Shown here: positions 24,884-33,708 of the stretch, one piece after another
How the letters are laid out: the number at the start of each line of letters is the position of its first letter
Numbering within the stretch: position 1 is the stretch's first letter
Assembly (NCBI GenBank): GCA_900315085.1
Contig: OMXW01000010.1
Span: 1-46,959 of the forward strand
Direction of reading: 5' to 3'
DNA from: an uncultured Eubacteriales bacterium
GTDB lineage: Bacteria; Bacillota; Clostridia; Oscillospirales; Acutalibacteraceae
Length of the DNA: 46,959 bases
The notes under the pieces: model-generated
Told to the model about the DNA's origin: nothing
What the model saw: only the letters and a program-made list of their open reading frames with translations
Database searches by the model: none
Made by a program: the position numbers and the translations under genes

Positions 24884-25767
24884 TTCTTCGGCACCGCTCT
24901 GTATCTCTCGTAGATTATCTCGGGATGATAGGACAGCTTGGCTTTTCTGAGCCCCTCAAGTCCCAAATCCTCCTCGCGGTTGAGATACTTATAATTCGTG
25001 AGCAGCTTTGCAAACTCGTTGTTGATCACCGAGTAGCTGCCTTCAAACTCGGTGAGAGCCTTTTCAAACATAACGTCAAAGCAAATTGGCGATATCTCAC
25101 GGCCGAGCGTCATCGCCGCAGGTTTATCTTCTGCGTAGAGCACCGTGCCGCGCATTGAAAACTCATCAAAATTTTCAAGAGCCTCTTTGATTACTCCGTA
25201 CTCGCTTTGGCTTTTATAATCGGTTTTCTTTTCGGCAAACCAGCCGCGAACCACATTAAGCGCGTCGTCAAAATTTGAGCTGTCGATCTCTTTGATTTCC
25301 GCGTTTGGATACGTTCTGAAAAACTTTGAGATATGGTTGCGCTTTGCGTGGAACCTTTTGCCGGAAAGAGAAGCAAGGTTTTCGGTAAGATAAATATAGT
25401 CGCGTGTGTCGTATTGATTGATAAATGTGAAGCGGTTTGGGAAAAGCTTTTCAAGCTCGTCCTTTTCGTCGGCTGACATATAATCGAACGCCGCTTCTTC
25501 CCCGTTTTGTTCAGCGCTTCGGATAATCTCCTCAACCGCGCCCTTAACGTTTTTCCCGTGCGGCAGACAATAGCCCCAGACCGAACCGTCGTCCCTGTAA
25601 TACGCCTTGATCACCGTGCCGTCAAAAACAGCTATTCGCAGGTCATACTCCCTGCTCCAAAGATAGGCGGAAACCGCGTTACACTCACAGCCCAGCGCGT
25701 CGGGAGATTTGTACGTGTCGTTTAATAATTTGATGTCTGATTTTTCAATCGGTCTGAATTTCAGCAT
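24880..25767 (-). CDS. DUF2156 / phosphatidylglycerol lysyltransferase-like protein
   Basis: 295 residues of the DUF2156 family, a double GNAT-like fold related to the C-terminal domain of MprF and to FemX. Landmarks: FRPIEKSDIKLLNDTYK, CECNAVSAYLWSREYDLRI, RFHAKRNHISKFFRTYPNAEI, YSVINNEFAKLL and REEDLGLEGLRKAKLSYHPE at the end. No membrane domain, so a soluble aminoacyl- or acyltransferase is likely; substrate unknown. Overlaps tmk by seven bases. Confidence 0.85.
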   Translation of the reverse strand: MLKFRPIEKSDIKLLNDTYKSPDALGCECNAVSAYLWSREYDLRIAVFDGTVIKAYYRDDGSVWGYCLPHGKNVKGAVEEIIRSAEQNGEEAAFDYMSADEKDELEKLFPNRFTFINQYDTRDYIYLTENLASLSGKRFHAKRNHISKFFRTYPNAEIKEIDSSNFDDALNVVRGWFAEKKTDYKSQSEYGVIKEALENFDEFSMRGTVLYAEDKPAAMTLGREISPICFDVMFEKALTEFEGSYSVINNEFAKLLTNYKYLNREEDLGLEGLRKAKLSYHPEIIYERYRAVPKK

Positions 25768-26429
25768 AAAATCTCATTTACTATTTTTTCTATATCGGCG
25801 GCGATTTCCTCAATTGTGCGGATTTCGCCGTCTCTGCAGCAATTTACAATTTGCCAGCCGCATTTTTCCGCGGCATACAGCGCGCTTTTGCGGCAGCTGA
25901 GCAGGAATTTTAAATTGCTTTCGTGTAAGTCTTTTTTTGAATTGTCGCCCTGATATCTCTGCTCCATGAGCTTTTGAGATACATCGGGGTCAACGTCGAG
26001 GTAAATTACCGCGTCAGCCTCGGGCAAGCCGAGCTTTTTGTACTCAAAATCCGCCTGCCACTCAATAAACTGTTCGCGCTGAGAATCCTCAACCTTTGCC
26101 ATCTGATAAATGATATTTGAGGTGGCGTAGCGGTCGCTTAATATCACCGTGCCGTCCTGATAGTCCTTTTTCCAGAACTGCATGTAGCTTGCCACGCGGT
26201 CAACCGCGTAAAACGCCGAAGCGGCGTAGGCATTAACATCCTCGGGCTTGCTTCCGAACTCGCCGCCCAGATACATTTTTACAAGAGCGGAGCTGGGATT
26301 TGAGTAGTCGGGGAACTCGAGCTTCCTGACCTTTAATCCGCGGCTTTCAAGCTTTTCGGCGAGGATTTTTGTTTGAGTTGCCTTTCCGCTGCCGTCAAGC
26401 CCTTCAATTACAATAATTTTGCTTTTCAT
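25761..26429 (-). CDS. tmk: Thymidylate kinase
   Basis: Phosphorylates dTMP to dTDP. 222 residues from the ATG at 26429. The P-loop EGLDGSGKATQ, the DR-Y motif SDRYATSN, and the variant lid region follow the clostridial form of the enzyme. A longer open frame to 26558 runs into thyX and is not expected to be translated; the ribosome site before 26429 is weak, so coupling to thyX (10 bases upstream) is likely. ThyX makes the substrate, so two successive steps are adjacent. Confidence 0.93.
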   Translation of the reverse strand: MKSKIIVIEGLDGSGKATQTKILAEKLESRGLKVRKLEFPDYSNPSSALVKMYLGGEFGSKPEDVNAYAASAFYAVDRVASYMQFWKKDYQDGTVILSDRYATSNIIYQMAKVEDSQREQFIEWQADFEYKKLGLPEADAVIYLDVDPDVSQKLMEQRYQGDNSKKDLHESNLKFLLSCRKSALYAAEKCGWQIVNCCRDGEIRTIEEIAADIEKIVNEILC

Positions 26430-26439
26430 AAAACACCGG

Positions 26440-27240
26440 CTATCTTTTATATTTTTCGCGCATTTCCTTTTGCTTTCCGCAGCACATATTGCCCTCCGGA
26501 CACGGCCCGAAAAGACATGAGGGACCGCAGTTTTTGAACAGATTAGGCGCGACCTCAAGGCACTGCAGCAGCATTTGCTCGGCTACCTCGCGGATTTCCC
26601 ACTGCGCTCTGTTGCAGCAGCGGTGAGCAAAAAAGTTCTGCAGGCTGCGCGCGTTGAAGGTGCACACGATTTTTGTTGTTGAAGCGTTGGGAAGAATAAA
26701 ACGCGCGTCCTCGTTTGCCTTTTTGACAAAGGCTGAGAACTGCTTTTTGTTCTGCTCCTTGAACGCCTGCATTATTTCCTCGTCGGTACCCTCGGCTTTT
26801 TCGCCCGTGTAGTCCGCTATATATCCTACCACCAGAGCGTCGCGGATCTCCTTGTACGCCTGAGCCTGAACCTTGAGCGCATTGTTGTACGCTTCAAGCG
26901 CTCTTTTATTTTTGGTGATTTCCGGCGGAGTTACAAAGTCAAACTTTGTTCCGTCAACATACCGCTGCGACTGCTGACTGTAAGAGGCGATTCTATGGCG
27001 CACAAGCTGGTGAGAGCAGGCGCGTGAGATACCCTCGATCCCAAAGGTAAATGAAGCGTGCTCTGTGGGGCTTGCGTGACCGAGGTCTGCAAGCATATTG
27101 ATAAACGACGTTGTTTTTTCCTCTGTAAGTCCCTCGCGGATATCCTCTATCCCAGACGGAGAATAGCAGAGCTTTGCCGCCATTGCGACCGTTTGCTCGG
27201 GATTGGGAGTGTGCGCGAGCAGGGTAACCTTTATTGCCAT
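26440..27240 (-). CDS. thyX: Flavin-dependent thymidylate synthase
   Basis: 266 residues. Methylates dUMP with methylene-THF, FAD and NADPH. The diagnostic RHRx7S motif is present at 81-91 (RHRIASYSQQS), and HASPTEHASFTF precedes it. The C-terminus has a Cys-rich tail (CGPSCLFGPCPEGNMCCGKQ), which may bind metal and is not part of the catalytic core. First gene of a nine-gene operon with its own promoter. Confidence 0.97.
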   Translation of the reverse strand: MAIKVTLLAHTPNPEQTVAMAAKLCYSPSGIEDIREGLTEEKTTSFINMLADLGHASPTEHASFTFGIEGISRACSHQLVRHRIASYSQQSQRYVDGTKFDFVTPPEITKNKRALEAYNNALKVQAQAYKEIRDALVVGYIADYTGEKAEGTDEEIMQAFKEQNKKQFSAFVKKANEDARFILPNASTTKIVCTFNARSLQNFFAHRCCNRAQWEIREVAEQMLLQCLEVAPNLFKNCGPSCLFGPCPEGNMCCGKQKEMREKYKR

Positions 27241-27300
27241 ATTTTCCCTCTTTTCCTAAATAAAACGCAGTTATCCATAATATTTTACATAATTAAAGTT

Positions 27301-27329
27301 ATTATAACATTTTGTACCCGATTTTTCAA
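27301..27329 (-). promoter_or_regulatory. Promoter of the thyX-alaS operon
   Basis: Minus strand TTGAAA (27329-27324), 17 bases, TATAAT (27306-27301) with a TG extension, close to consensus. No other strong promoter is seen down to alaS, so all nine genes may share it. Confidence 0.8.
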
Positions 27330-27364
27330 TACCATTAGTCTACTTTTTCAGCCGTCCTTTTTAT

Positions 27365-27400
27365 GAAAAAACTGCCGGCTCCGCAGCGGAGCCGACAGTT
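27365..27400 (-). terminator. Terminator of the cohesin-like/dockerin gene
   Basis: Minus strand AACTGTCGGCTCCGC pairs with GCGGAGCCGGCAGTT, followed by Ts. Confidence 0.9.
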
Positions 27401-27409
27401 GATTTAAAT

Positions 27410-28300
27410 TCAGCCTAATTTTGTTATTATCTTTGCGACATATTTTTGAATGACAGTTGAGTCGTTGATATTTACTGTTCCGTCGCCGTTTACGTCCGCA
27501 GCCTTCAGACTGCTGCCGCTAAGTACAGTCAGCTTTGCCGCATACCTTTGTATGTCTGTAGCGTCGCTTATGTTCACCTCGCCGTCGCCGTTAACGTCGC
27601 CTTTTTTGATTGAAGGAACAAGCTCTGTGCCTTTTGGAGTAATTTGAGTGTCAACCGTGTAAAGGCTTGTCAGACTGTTGTCAAGCTCACAGCAGTCAAT
27701 AACCGGATATCTTGAGTAGGGCTGAGGGTTGTCGTCATCGTCCAAACTGATCGTGTCAATGTCACATGTTACCTCGGCAGATGCGGCGCTTCGGTCAATA
27801 ACCTTGAATTTTGCCTTTATCATCGTAATCGGACTACCGCCATCCTCATACGCGTACGCCGCGGGAGAAACAGCCGTATGGTTTGCTACAATTCTGCCGT
27901 TATTACTGTCGCCAAAGGTGTTAACCATTCCGTTACCCATATTTTGATTTACCAGAAAATCAAAGAAGTCAAAGATCTGTCTTTTTCCATTAACTATTGT
28001 ATTGTATGATTCTTTATATTCAAGCGTCTTATTGTCCCATGTCAGCTCGTCAACGTCAAGATTTACCAGATATTTGTTTTTAGCGCAGAATTTGAACTCA
28101 ACCGTGATAAAAACATCTCCGTTTTCATCCTCAAGCTTATCAAGGTCGCTGTAACAAACGGTTTTTTCAGGGAAAAAGTTCGATTTGACTTTCAGCGTGA
28201 ATGTATTTTTCGCCGCCGCTGTGGTAAAACATGCCGCCGCGCTCATAAGCAGCGCCGCCGTCACCATGATTGAAATAATAGATTTTAATGTCTTTTTCAT
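27410..28300 (-). CDS. Secreted protein: cohesin-like beta-sandwich plus C-terminal dockerin
   Basis: 296 residues: signal peptide (MKKTLKSIISIMVTAALLMS), a single beta-rich domain at about 35-215, and a type I dockerin at about 235-296 with two calcium loops (GDVNGDGEVNISDATDIQRY and DVNGDGTVNINDSTVIQKY). The middle domain (VFITVEFKFCAKNKYLVNLD, WDNKTLEYKES, MIKAKFKVID) has the strand pattern of cohesin-like or related carrier domains, so this could be an adaptor: dockerin to one cohesin, own cohesin to another dockerin. Alternatively a binding module of unknown ligand. ATG 28300 has AAAGGAG nine bases upstream. Monocistronic. Confidence 0.75.
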   Translation of the reverse strand: MKKTLKSIISIMVTAALLMSAAACFTTAAAKNTFTLKVKSNFFPEKTVCYSDLDKLEDENGDVFITVEFKFCAKNKYLVNLDVDELTWDNKTLEYKESYNTIVNGKRQIFDFFDFLVNQNMGNGMVNTFGDSNNGRIVANHTAVSPAAYAYEDGGSPITMIKAKFKVIDRSAASAEVTCDIDTISLDDDDNPQPYSRYPVIDCCELDNSLTSLYTVDTQITPKGTELVPSIKKGDVNGDGEVNISDATDIQRYAAKLTVLSGSSLKAADVNGDGTVNINDSTVIQKYVAKIITKLG

Positions 28301-28373
28301 TTTGCATTCTCCTTTATTATTTTTTAATGCTTTCACTATATAGACGGAGAAAAACAAAATTTGGTTTAATTTT

Positions 28374-28410
28374 TTTAAAAAAAGACAGTCCGAAATTTCA
28401 GACTGTCTTT
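28374..28410 (-). terminator. Terminator of the amino-acid ABC operon
   Basis: AAAGACAGTC and GACTGTCTTT form ten pairs; on the minus strand a run of Ts follows, 17 bases past the ATPase stop. Confidence 0.9.
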
Positions 28411-28426
28411 ATTCTTTGTATTAAGT

Positions 28427-29236
28427 TTAGTCGCCGAACTGATTGAAGCGCGAAAGAAACTCGCGGGTACGCCGGCTCTTCGGGTTTTCAATAACCTCCT
28501 GAGGCGTGCCCTCCTCCTCGATAACTCCGTTATCCATGAAGATGATTTTGTCGGCAACGTCTCTTGCAAAGCCGATTTCGTGCGTTACTACGATCATTGT
28601 GCTGTCGGTGCTCTTTAAGCCCTTGATTACGTTGAGAACCTCGCCCGTCAGCTCGGGATCGAGCGCGGAGGTCGGCTCGTCAAAGCAAAGTACATCCGGA
28701 TTCAGCGCAAGCGCTCTCGCTATTGCAACACGCTGCTGCTGACCGCCGCTGAGGTCGCAGGGATAGCTGTCCTTTTTCTCGGTCAGACCAACCTTTTTTA
28801 GCAGTCTGTCCGCCTCAGCCCTGATTTTTTCCTGAGCCTCTTTATAGGTTTTGGCTTCCATGTATTCACCGTTAGCTTTGATTTGCTCCTTCGCCATGAG
28901 CTGCGGAGCAAGAATCAGATTTTCAAAAACAGTGTACTGCGGAAACAGGTTGAACTGCTGAAAAACCATACCGAAGTGCAGTCGGTTCTTGCGGATTTCC
29001 TTTTCTTTTTTCTTGGACGGATCGTCGCCGTCAAACAGCACCTCGCCGCCCACGGAAATTATTCCCTTCTGCGGCGCTTCCAGAAAATTGATACAGCGTA
29101 AAAGCGTAGTTTTTCCCGAGCCTGAGGAACCGATGATGGCAAGTACCTCGCCCTTTTCAAGCGAAAAGCTGATATTCTTTAGGACTTCGGTTCTTCCAAA
29201 GCTTTTTTTAATGTTGTTTACCTCTAAAAATGCCAT
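28427..29236 (-). CDS. Polar amino-acid ABC transporter, ATP-binding protein
   Basis: 269 residues, GlnQ/HisP-like. Walker [13 protein letters not shown]-loop [10 protein letters not shown], signature [10 protein letters not shown], Walker [13 protein letters not shown] and H-loop VVTHE are all present. Last of three genes (binding protein - permease - ATPase). A 15- to 20-residue insertion ([16 protein letters not shown]) in the helical domain is slightly longer than in the standard form. Confidence 0.95.
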   Translation of the reverse strand: MAFLEVNNIKKSFGRTEVLKNISFSLEKGEVLAIIGSSGSGKTTLLRCINFLEAPQKGIISVGGEVLFDGDDPSKKKEKEIRKNRLHFGMVFQQFNLFPQYTVFENLILAPQLMAKEQIKANGEYMEAKTYKEAQEKIRAEADRLLKKVGLTEKKDSYPCDLSGGQQQRVAIARALALNPDVLCFDEPTSALDPELTGEVLNVIKGLKSTDSTMIVVTHEIGFARDVADKIIFMDNGVIEEEGTPQEVIENPKSRRTREFLSRFNQFGD

Positions 29237-29247
29237 AAAGCTTCCTC

Positions 29248-29901
29248 CTATCCCTTGTAATAATCGAGCTTTCTCTCAATAAAGCGGAAAAGAAGCGTCA
29301 GCGCGCCGCAGAACAACAGGAAGAATACGCCTGTATAGAATACGGGCCAGATGAGTCCCTGTACTCTGAAATCGTCCGCGAACTTTAGAATTTCCTCAAC
29401 AAGGATAATGCGCGCAAGCGATGTATCCTTGACAAGAGTAATAATTTCATTACTCATGGGGGGAATAATGCGCTTGATTACCTGCAGCAGAACCACCTTG
29501 AAGAAAATCTGGCTTTTTGTCATGCCCAGCACATAACCCGCCTCATATTGTCCCTTGGGGATCGACTCGATTCCGCCGCGGTAAATCTCGGAGAAATAGG
29601 CGGCATAGTTGATGATGAACGCTATCATTGCGGCGGACATGCGGTCGCCGAAACGGAAGCTGCCGTTCGTCATCATAGGCGGAATGTAATATACAACAAA
29701 CAGCTGCAAAAGCAGCGGAGTTCCGCGGATTATCCACACAAATGTGCGGCAAACGGCTTTTAGGGGAATGAAGCGCGACATTGAACCAAATGATATTATC
29801 AATCCGAGCGGTAACGCCGCAAGCAGCGTTACGCCGAACAGCGCGCAGTTTTGCGTGAAGCCCTCCAGAAGCTGGAGGGTTACGTTCCAAAATTGTTCCA
29901 T
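29248..29901 (-). CDS. Polar amino-acid ABC transporter, permease
   Basis: 217 residues with about five membrane segments and the EAA loop ([21 protein letters not shown]). Starts [18 protein letters not shown]. HisM/GlnP family. Two copies would form the membrane pore. Lies two bases after the binding-protein gene. Confidence 0.95.
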   Translation of the reverse strand: MEQFWNVTLQLLEGFTQNCALFGVTLLAALPLGLIISFGSMSRFIPLKAVCRTFVWIIRGTPLLLQLFVVYYIPPMMTNGSFRFGDRMSAAMIAFIINYAAYFSEIYRGGIESIPKGQYEAGYVLGMTKSQIFFKVVLLQVIKRIIPPMSNEIITLVKDTSLARIILVEEILKFADDFRVQGLIWPVFYTGVFFLLFCGALTLLFRFIERKLDYYKG

Positions 29902-29903
29902 GC

Positions 29904-30791
29904 TTATTTAGCCTTGAGCATCAGCATATCGCCGAGGTTATACTTATCTGCAATTTCCTTGAGCTTGCCGCTGTCAGCAACTTTCTGCATTGCCTCGTTG
30001 ACCTTCTGTGTTGTGTCCGCGCCCTTTCTGAATGCAACGCCGTACTCCTCGGGAGCAAAGCTCTTTGCTTCAATTACGGTAAGGTCGGAATAGTCAGACT
30101 CCTCTTTGATTGTGCCCTTGGACATGATGTAGTCGATGATGGCGATATCTGAAGTGCCTGCCTTTACCTCCATCAAAGCCTTTGCCTGAGAGTCAGCGCC
30201 GATAAACTTAGCTTCTTTAAAGAATTCGTCGCTCTCGGCTACTTCCTGACCGGCGGATTCTTTTTCCGCGATTACGAGAGCGCCCTTAACGCCTTCCGCG
30301 GTAGAATATTTTTCGGCATTGTCCTTCTTAACAACCATTACCTGCTTGTTTTCCATATAAGGAACGGAAATTCCCATGGTTGCTTTTCTGTCGTCGGTAA
30401 TTGTCATACCGTTCCAGATGCAGTCGATAGTCTTTGCCTGAAGCTCAACCTCTTTTGAATCCCAGTTGATCTCCTGGAATTTTGCCTTTACACCGAGCTC
30501 GCTGCAAACAGCCTCGGCAAATTCTGTCTCAAAGCCTGTGAGTTCGCCGTTTTCGTCCTTGTAGTTCATAGGCTGGAAATATGTGATACCGATTGTCATT
30601 TCGCCTTTTTTCTGGATATCTTCCCAGTCCGCTACGGTTGTACCGGAGTCAGATGTTGAATCCGATGATGAATCAGCGGTTGCAGCTGCCTTAGAATCAG
30701 TTTTAGAGCTTGACTCTTCCTTTTTGCCGCAGCCTGCAAATGCAGTAGCTGTCATAAGACCTGCCATTAAAAGCGCGATAATTTTTTTCAT
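29904..30791 (-). CDS. Amino-acid ABC transporter, substrate-binding lipoprotein
   Basis: 295 residues with a lipoprotein signal (lipobox FAGC, Cys20), a Ser/Asp-rich linker and a family 3 solute-binding domain: GEMTIGITYFQPMNYKDENGELTGFETEFAEAV, DCIWNGMTITDDRK, and a C-terminal QKVADSGKLKEIADKY. GlnH/FliY-like; binds a polar amino acid, possibly cystine or glutamine, not decided by sequence. Expressed from a promoter at 30857-30885. Confidence 0.93.
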   Translation of the reverse strand: MKKIIALLMAGLMTATAFAGCGKKEESSSKTDSKAAATADSSSDSTSDSGTTVADWEDIQKKGEMTIGITYFQPMNYKDENGELTGFETEFAEAVCSELGVKAKFQEINWDSKEVELQAKTIDCIWNGMTITDDRKATMGISVPYMENKQVMVVKKDNAEKYSTAEGVKGALVIAEKESAGQEVAESDEFFKEAKFIGADSQAKALMEVKAGTSDIAIIDYIMSKGTIKEESDYSDLTVIEAKSFAPEEYGVAFRKGADTTQKVNEAMQKVADSGKLKEIADKYNLGDMLMLKAK

Positions 30792-30856
30792 ATGTATTCC
30801 TCCAATATTTATTTTCCGTGAAACGCCGCGGTTACCCGCAGCGCACAGCTTTGTAT

Positions 30857-30885
30857 ATTATACAGCAATATTTTAGTAAAGTAAA
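30857..30885 (-). promoter_or_regulatory. Promoter of the amino-acid ABC operon
   Basis: Minus strand TTTACT (30885-30880), 17 bases, TATAAT (30862-30857). The leader has a small GCGG-GTAA-CCGC hairpin with a GNRA-type loop. The rest of the 30792-31281 gap holds a hairpin at 30981-31006, the repeat element at 31012-31240 and the amylase terminator. Confidence 0.75.
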
Positions 30886-30980
30886 GTGATATTTGGATAA
30901 AAGAATAAATTTTGAGGATTTGTACAAAAGACCGCCCCCGATTTTGGCTTTTATGACAGGATATTTCCCTCGCACAGAAA

Positions 30981-31006
30981 AACAGAGCACGAAAAATTCG
31001 GGCTCT
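30981..31006. repeat. Second copy of the amylase terminator hairpin
   Basis: AGAGCACGAAAAATTCGGGCTCT nearly repeats the amylase terminator at 31246-31268, with one base changed in a stem. The two copies flank the repeat element at 31012-31240 as direct repeats. Confidence 0.6.
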
Positions 31007-31011
31007 CAGAC

Positions 31012-31240
31012 TGTAGAAAAAGTCAAAACATAAAAAATATATTAAACAAAAATTGAAATATCGTAGGGGCGAACCTGCGTGTTCGCCCTTGAACCGACGT
31101 TTATTTACGTCCGATTGTACCTGTAAAAAAGGTTTGATCTGCGTTCTATGGCGCACACATAGGTGCGCCGCTACATACTTTAAGAAAGCAATACCTCATA
31201 TTTAACATTTAATTAAAACTGAAAACACAGTTTTTCTACA
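31012..31240. repeat. MITE-like repeat, copy 1
   Basis: A 229-base non-coding element bounded by perfect ten-base inverted ends TGTAGAAAAA / TTTTTCTACA. Inside is a 112-base unit (31063-31174) with its own inverted ends (GTAGGGGCGAAC / GTGCGCCGCTAC) and several hairpins. The central part (ACCTGCG, GAACCGACGTTT, ACGTCCGATTGTAC, GGCGCACACA) recurs at 43819-43975. Confidence 0.7.
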
Positions 31241-31268
31241 AACAAAGAGCCCGAAAAATTCGGGCTCT
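31236..31268 (-). terminator. Terminator of the starch operon
   Basis: Minus strand AGAGCCCGAA, short T loop, TTCGGGCTCT and then TTTGTTTGT, 14 bases after the amylase stop. Confidence 0.85.
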
Positions 31269-31281
31269 GCGATAACTGTAA

Positions 31282-33678
31282 TTATTTAAGATATGAGCTT
31301 GTGCCGCCGATTGCGCCGTCAATGCCGGTAAAGCCTGAAGCGCAGCAGACATATACTCTCATGTTCGCACTTCCGATTGTGGGAACCGTGAGCGTGCCGT
31401 TTGAAACGGTCTGGGTGTCGCCCGTTACGGCGTCAACATATTTTCCGTTGGGAATACCCTTGAAGGTCGCTCCGCCGGAAATTGCCACAAGCGCGAGGCT
31501 GTCGGTCGTATCGTCTGTATATCTGCGGATGAACGCCATGTTTCCTCCGCTTACGTTTGAGGAATCGGCGGTGTACTGTCCCTTTTGAAGCGCCGGGATA
31601 GCACGTCTGATTGCGTTGAGCTTTGAAAGGTGAACTGACAGCGGCGAGCTGAGAGTTTCCTTTACCTTGCCGCTTGCGGTGAACTCGCTGAAGTCGGTTG
31701 CGTTAACCTCACCCTCGAGGTAGTCGCCGTAGTAAGCTCTTCCCGATTCTTCAAGTGAAATCAGAGTACCCTTATCGATTAGGGCGCCTTTCTTGAACTC
31801 AACCTCAGAGCCGTAGTAAATACACGGGATGCCGCGGAAGGTGAACATAAGATCCATGTTCTCCGCCCATGTCTGTGTACCGCCCGAGAAACGTGTATTC
31901 TCGTCGGGCTGCTCGGGAGCGTAGTCGTGAGAATCAACGTACATTACATTGTATGTAGCGTCGTTGTAATACTTGTCGGTGCCTTTTGCAAAGCCGAACG
32001 CGTTGCTTGCATTGCCGAACATGCGGTGCATCTGGAAGTCGATCGCCTCCATACCCGAAGCCTTTGAACGGTCCGGTGTGTGATAGCTGATTCCGTTGAG
32101 AAGCGCGTTTGTTGAGGTGGGCTCGTCGTTGGTGTCGTCCTCCTCAAGATAGTGGTCAAATACAACGTTCATGTTGCTGTTGACAGCGTCCGCTGATGTA
32201 TCCCATGACCATTTGTCAGCCCACTTGCTGTTGCTTTCCTTCCATGTGTAGTAGGGTGAGCTTTCCTCTGCGTGGCCGCGGTACCAAATCTGGGTGTAGC
32301 GCGTGCAGATTTCGCCGAACATGTGGAAGTTTGACTTGCCGGCAGCCTTTGCCGCGTCGTAAAGCTGTTCATTGAACATCAGGTTGAGCGACAGTCTGGG
32401 AATGTGACGAACGGTGTCTACGCGGAACGCGTCGACGCCTCTTTCGATGTAGCTGCCGTAGGAATCGGTAACGTACTCCGCAACCGCGGGATTTTCGGTG
32501 TTGAGATCTACGCAGTCGCCGGCAATCTGAGCGAACTTGCAGGTCCAGTCGTCCCAGTTAAGGCTCTGGAAATAACCTGTGTGATAGTAGTTGTTTGCGT
32601 TGTAGGTGTCGCTTGACGATACCTTCAGCTTATCGTAGTCGGTCTTTGCAGGCAACGATCCCGTGGAGTTGCCCTGGTCGCCCGAGTAGTTTGTGTTCTT
32701 CATGAGGTTCAGTCTTTGCTGATACTGTACCTCGCCCTTCTGAGCCCAGTATTCCTCGGCCGATTTTAAACCGTAGGTCTTGAGCAGGTTTTCCGTGGGA
32801 ATCATTGATTCTTCAAGATTTGACAAATCCTTTGTGTAGTCCTTTTCAAACAGCGGACAGAAATGTGATTCGCCGAAGTTGCCCGTGTGCTGGAATACTA
32901 CGTCCTGAATGATCTTCATGCCCTTTTCGTGAACGGCACGGATAAGATCGTCAAAGTCGAAGTCCTCGCTCTCGTAGCGCTTGTCTACGGTTGAGAAGTC
33001 CATGGCGTGGTAGCCGTGGTAGTCGTAGCCCGAAGCGTTTGTTACAACGGGAGTTACCCAGATCGCCGAGAAGCCGAGCGCCTTGATGTAGTCGAGCTTG
33101 TCGGCAAGTCCCTTGAAATCTCCGCGCCACGCGGGATCGGAGTCTGGGTTGTTAGCCTTGGCGTCGTCCCAGCAGTGAACATTGTTGTCCTTATCGCCGT
33201 CGTAAAAACGGGTCGTCATTACAAAGTAGATACTGTCCTCGCGCAGGTCAACGCTGTCAACGGGGTCTACCTTGTAGGGGTCGTATTTTGACCACTTGCC
33301 GTTTAAGAACCACCATTCCTTGGTTTGGTTCTCCTCTGTTGTGAGTTTTTGCTCTCTTGAATACTGCTTTCCGTCCGCGTCTGTAATAAGAGCGTTCACC
33401 TTTGTGACATTACTTACGGTGTAGTCATACCATTCGCCCGACTTTGTCATTTTTTCGCCGGGATATGATTTTGACATTGCGCTGTTAGTGGGCAGAGAGT
33501 TCCACAGGTAGATGTACGGCTCATTAACGCCGTCCTGATTTGCGTGGATAACTATCTTTGCCACTGAATCAGCGGCGGCAGGAGCTGATGTTCCTGCCGC
33601 AGCTGCTGTTATAATGCCGCAGGTGATTACGATAGCCAAGACGAGAAAAACGGATAAAATCTTTTTCATGCTTGTCAT
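31282..33678 (-). CDS. Secreted GH13 alpha-amylase with N-terminal starch-binding-like module
   Basis: 798 residues. Signal peptide (MKKILSVFLVLAIVITCGII), a CBM26-like module at about 35-130 (IHANQDGVNEPYIYLW, MTKSGEWYDYTV), the GH13 barrel with GFSAIWVTPV, DVVFQHTG, nucleophile Asp in VDAFRVDTVRH, acid-base Glu in HMFGEICTR, and third acid in YVDSHDYAP, then a C-terminal beta domain. Cleaves starch alpha-1,4 bonds outside the cell. There is no dockerin and no anchor, so it is probably free or bound via its own module. ATG 33678 has GGGGG upstream. Second gene of an operon, 30 bases after the starch-binding dockerin protein. Confidence 0.93.
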   Translation of the reverse strand: MTSMKKILSVFLVLAIVITCGIITAAAAGTSAPAAADSVAKIVIHANQDGVNEPYIYLWNSLPTNSAMSKSYPGEKMTKSGEWYDYTVSNVTKVNALITDADGKQYSREQKLTTEENQTKEWWFLNGKWSKYDPYKVDPVDSVDLREDSIYFVMTTRFYDGDKDNNVHCWDDAKANNPDSDPAWRGDFKGLADKLDYIKALGFSAIWVTPVVTNASGYDYHGYHAMDFSTVDKRYESEDFDFDDLIRAVHEKGMKIIQDVVFQHTGNFGESHFCPLFEKDYTKDLSNLEESMIPTENLLKTYGLKSAEEYWAQKGEVQYQQRLNLMKNTNYSGDQGNSTGSLPAKTDYDKLKVSSSDTYNANNYYHTGYFQSLNWDDWTCKFAQIAGDCVDLNTENPAVAEYVTDSYGSYIERGVDAFRVDTVRHIPRLSLNLMFNEQLYDAAKAAGKSNFHMFGEICTRYTQIWYRGHAEESSPYYTWKESNSKWADKWSWDTSADAVNSNMNVVFDHYLEEDDTNDEPTSTNALLNGISYHTPDRSKASGMEAIDFQMHRMFGNASNAFGFAKGTDKYYNDATYNVMYVDSHDYAPEQPDENTRFSGGTQTWAENMDLMFTFRGIPCIYYGSEVEFKKGALIDKGTLISLEESGRAYYGDYLEGEVNATDFSEFTASGKVKETLSSPLSVHLSKLNAIRRAIPALQKGQYTADSSNVSGGNMAFIRRYTDDTTDSLALVAISGGATFKGIPNGKYVDAVTGDTQTVSNGTLTVPTIGSANMRVYVCCASGFTGIDGAIGGTSSYLK

Positions 33679-33708
33679 ACTAATTCCCCCAATATCCATT
33701 TTAAATAA

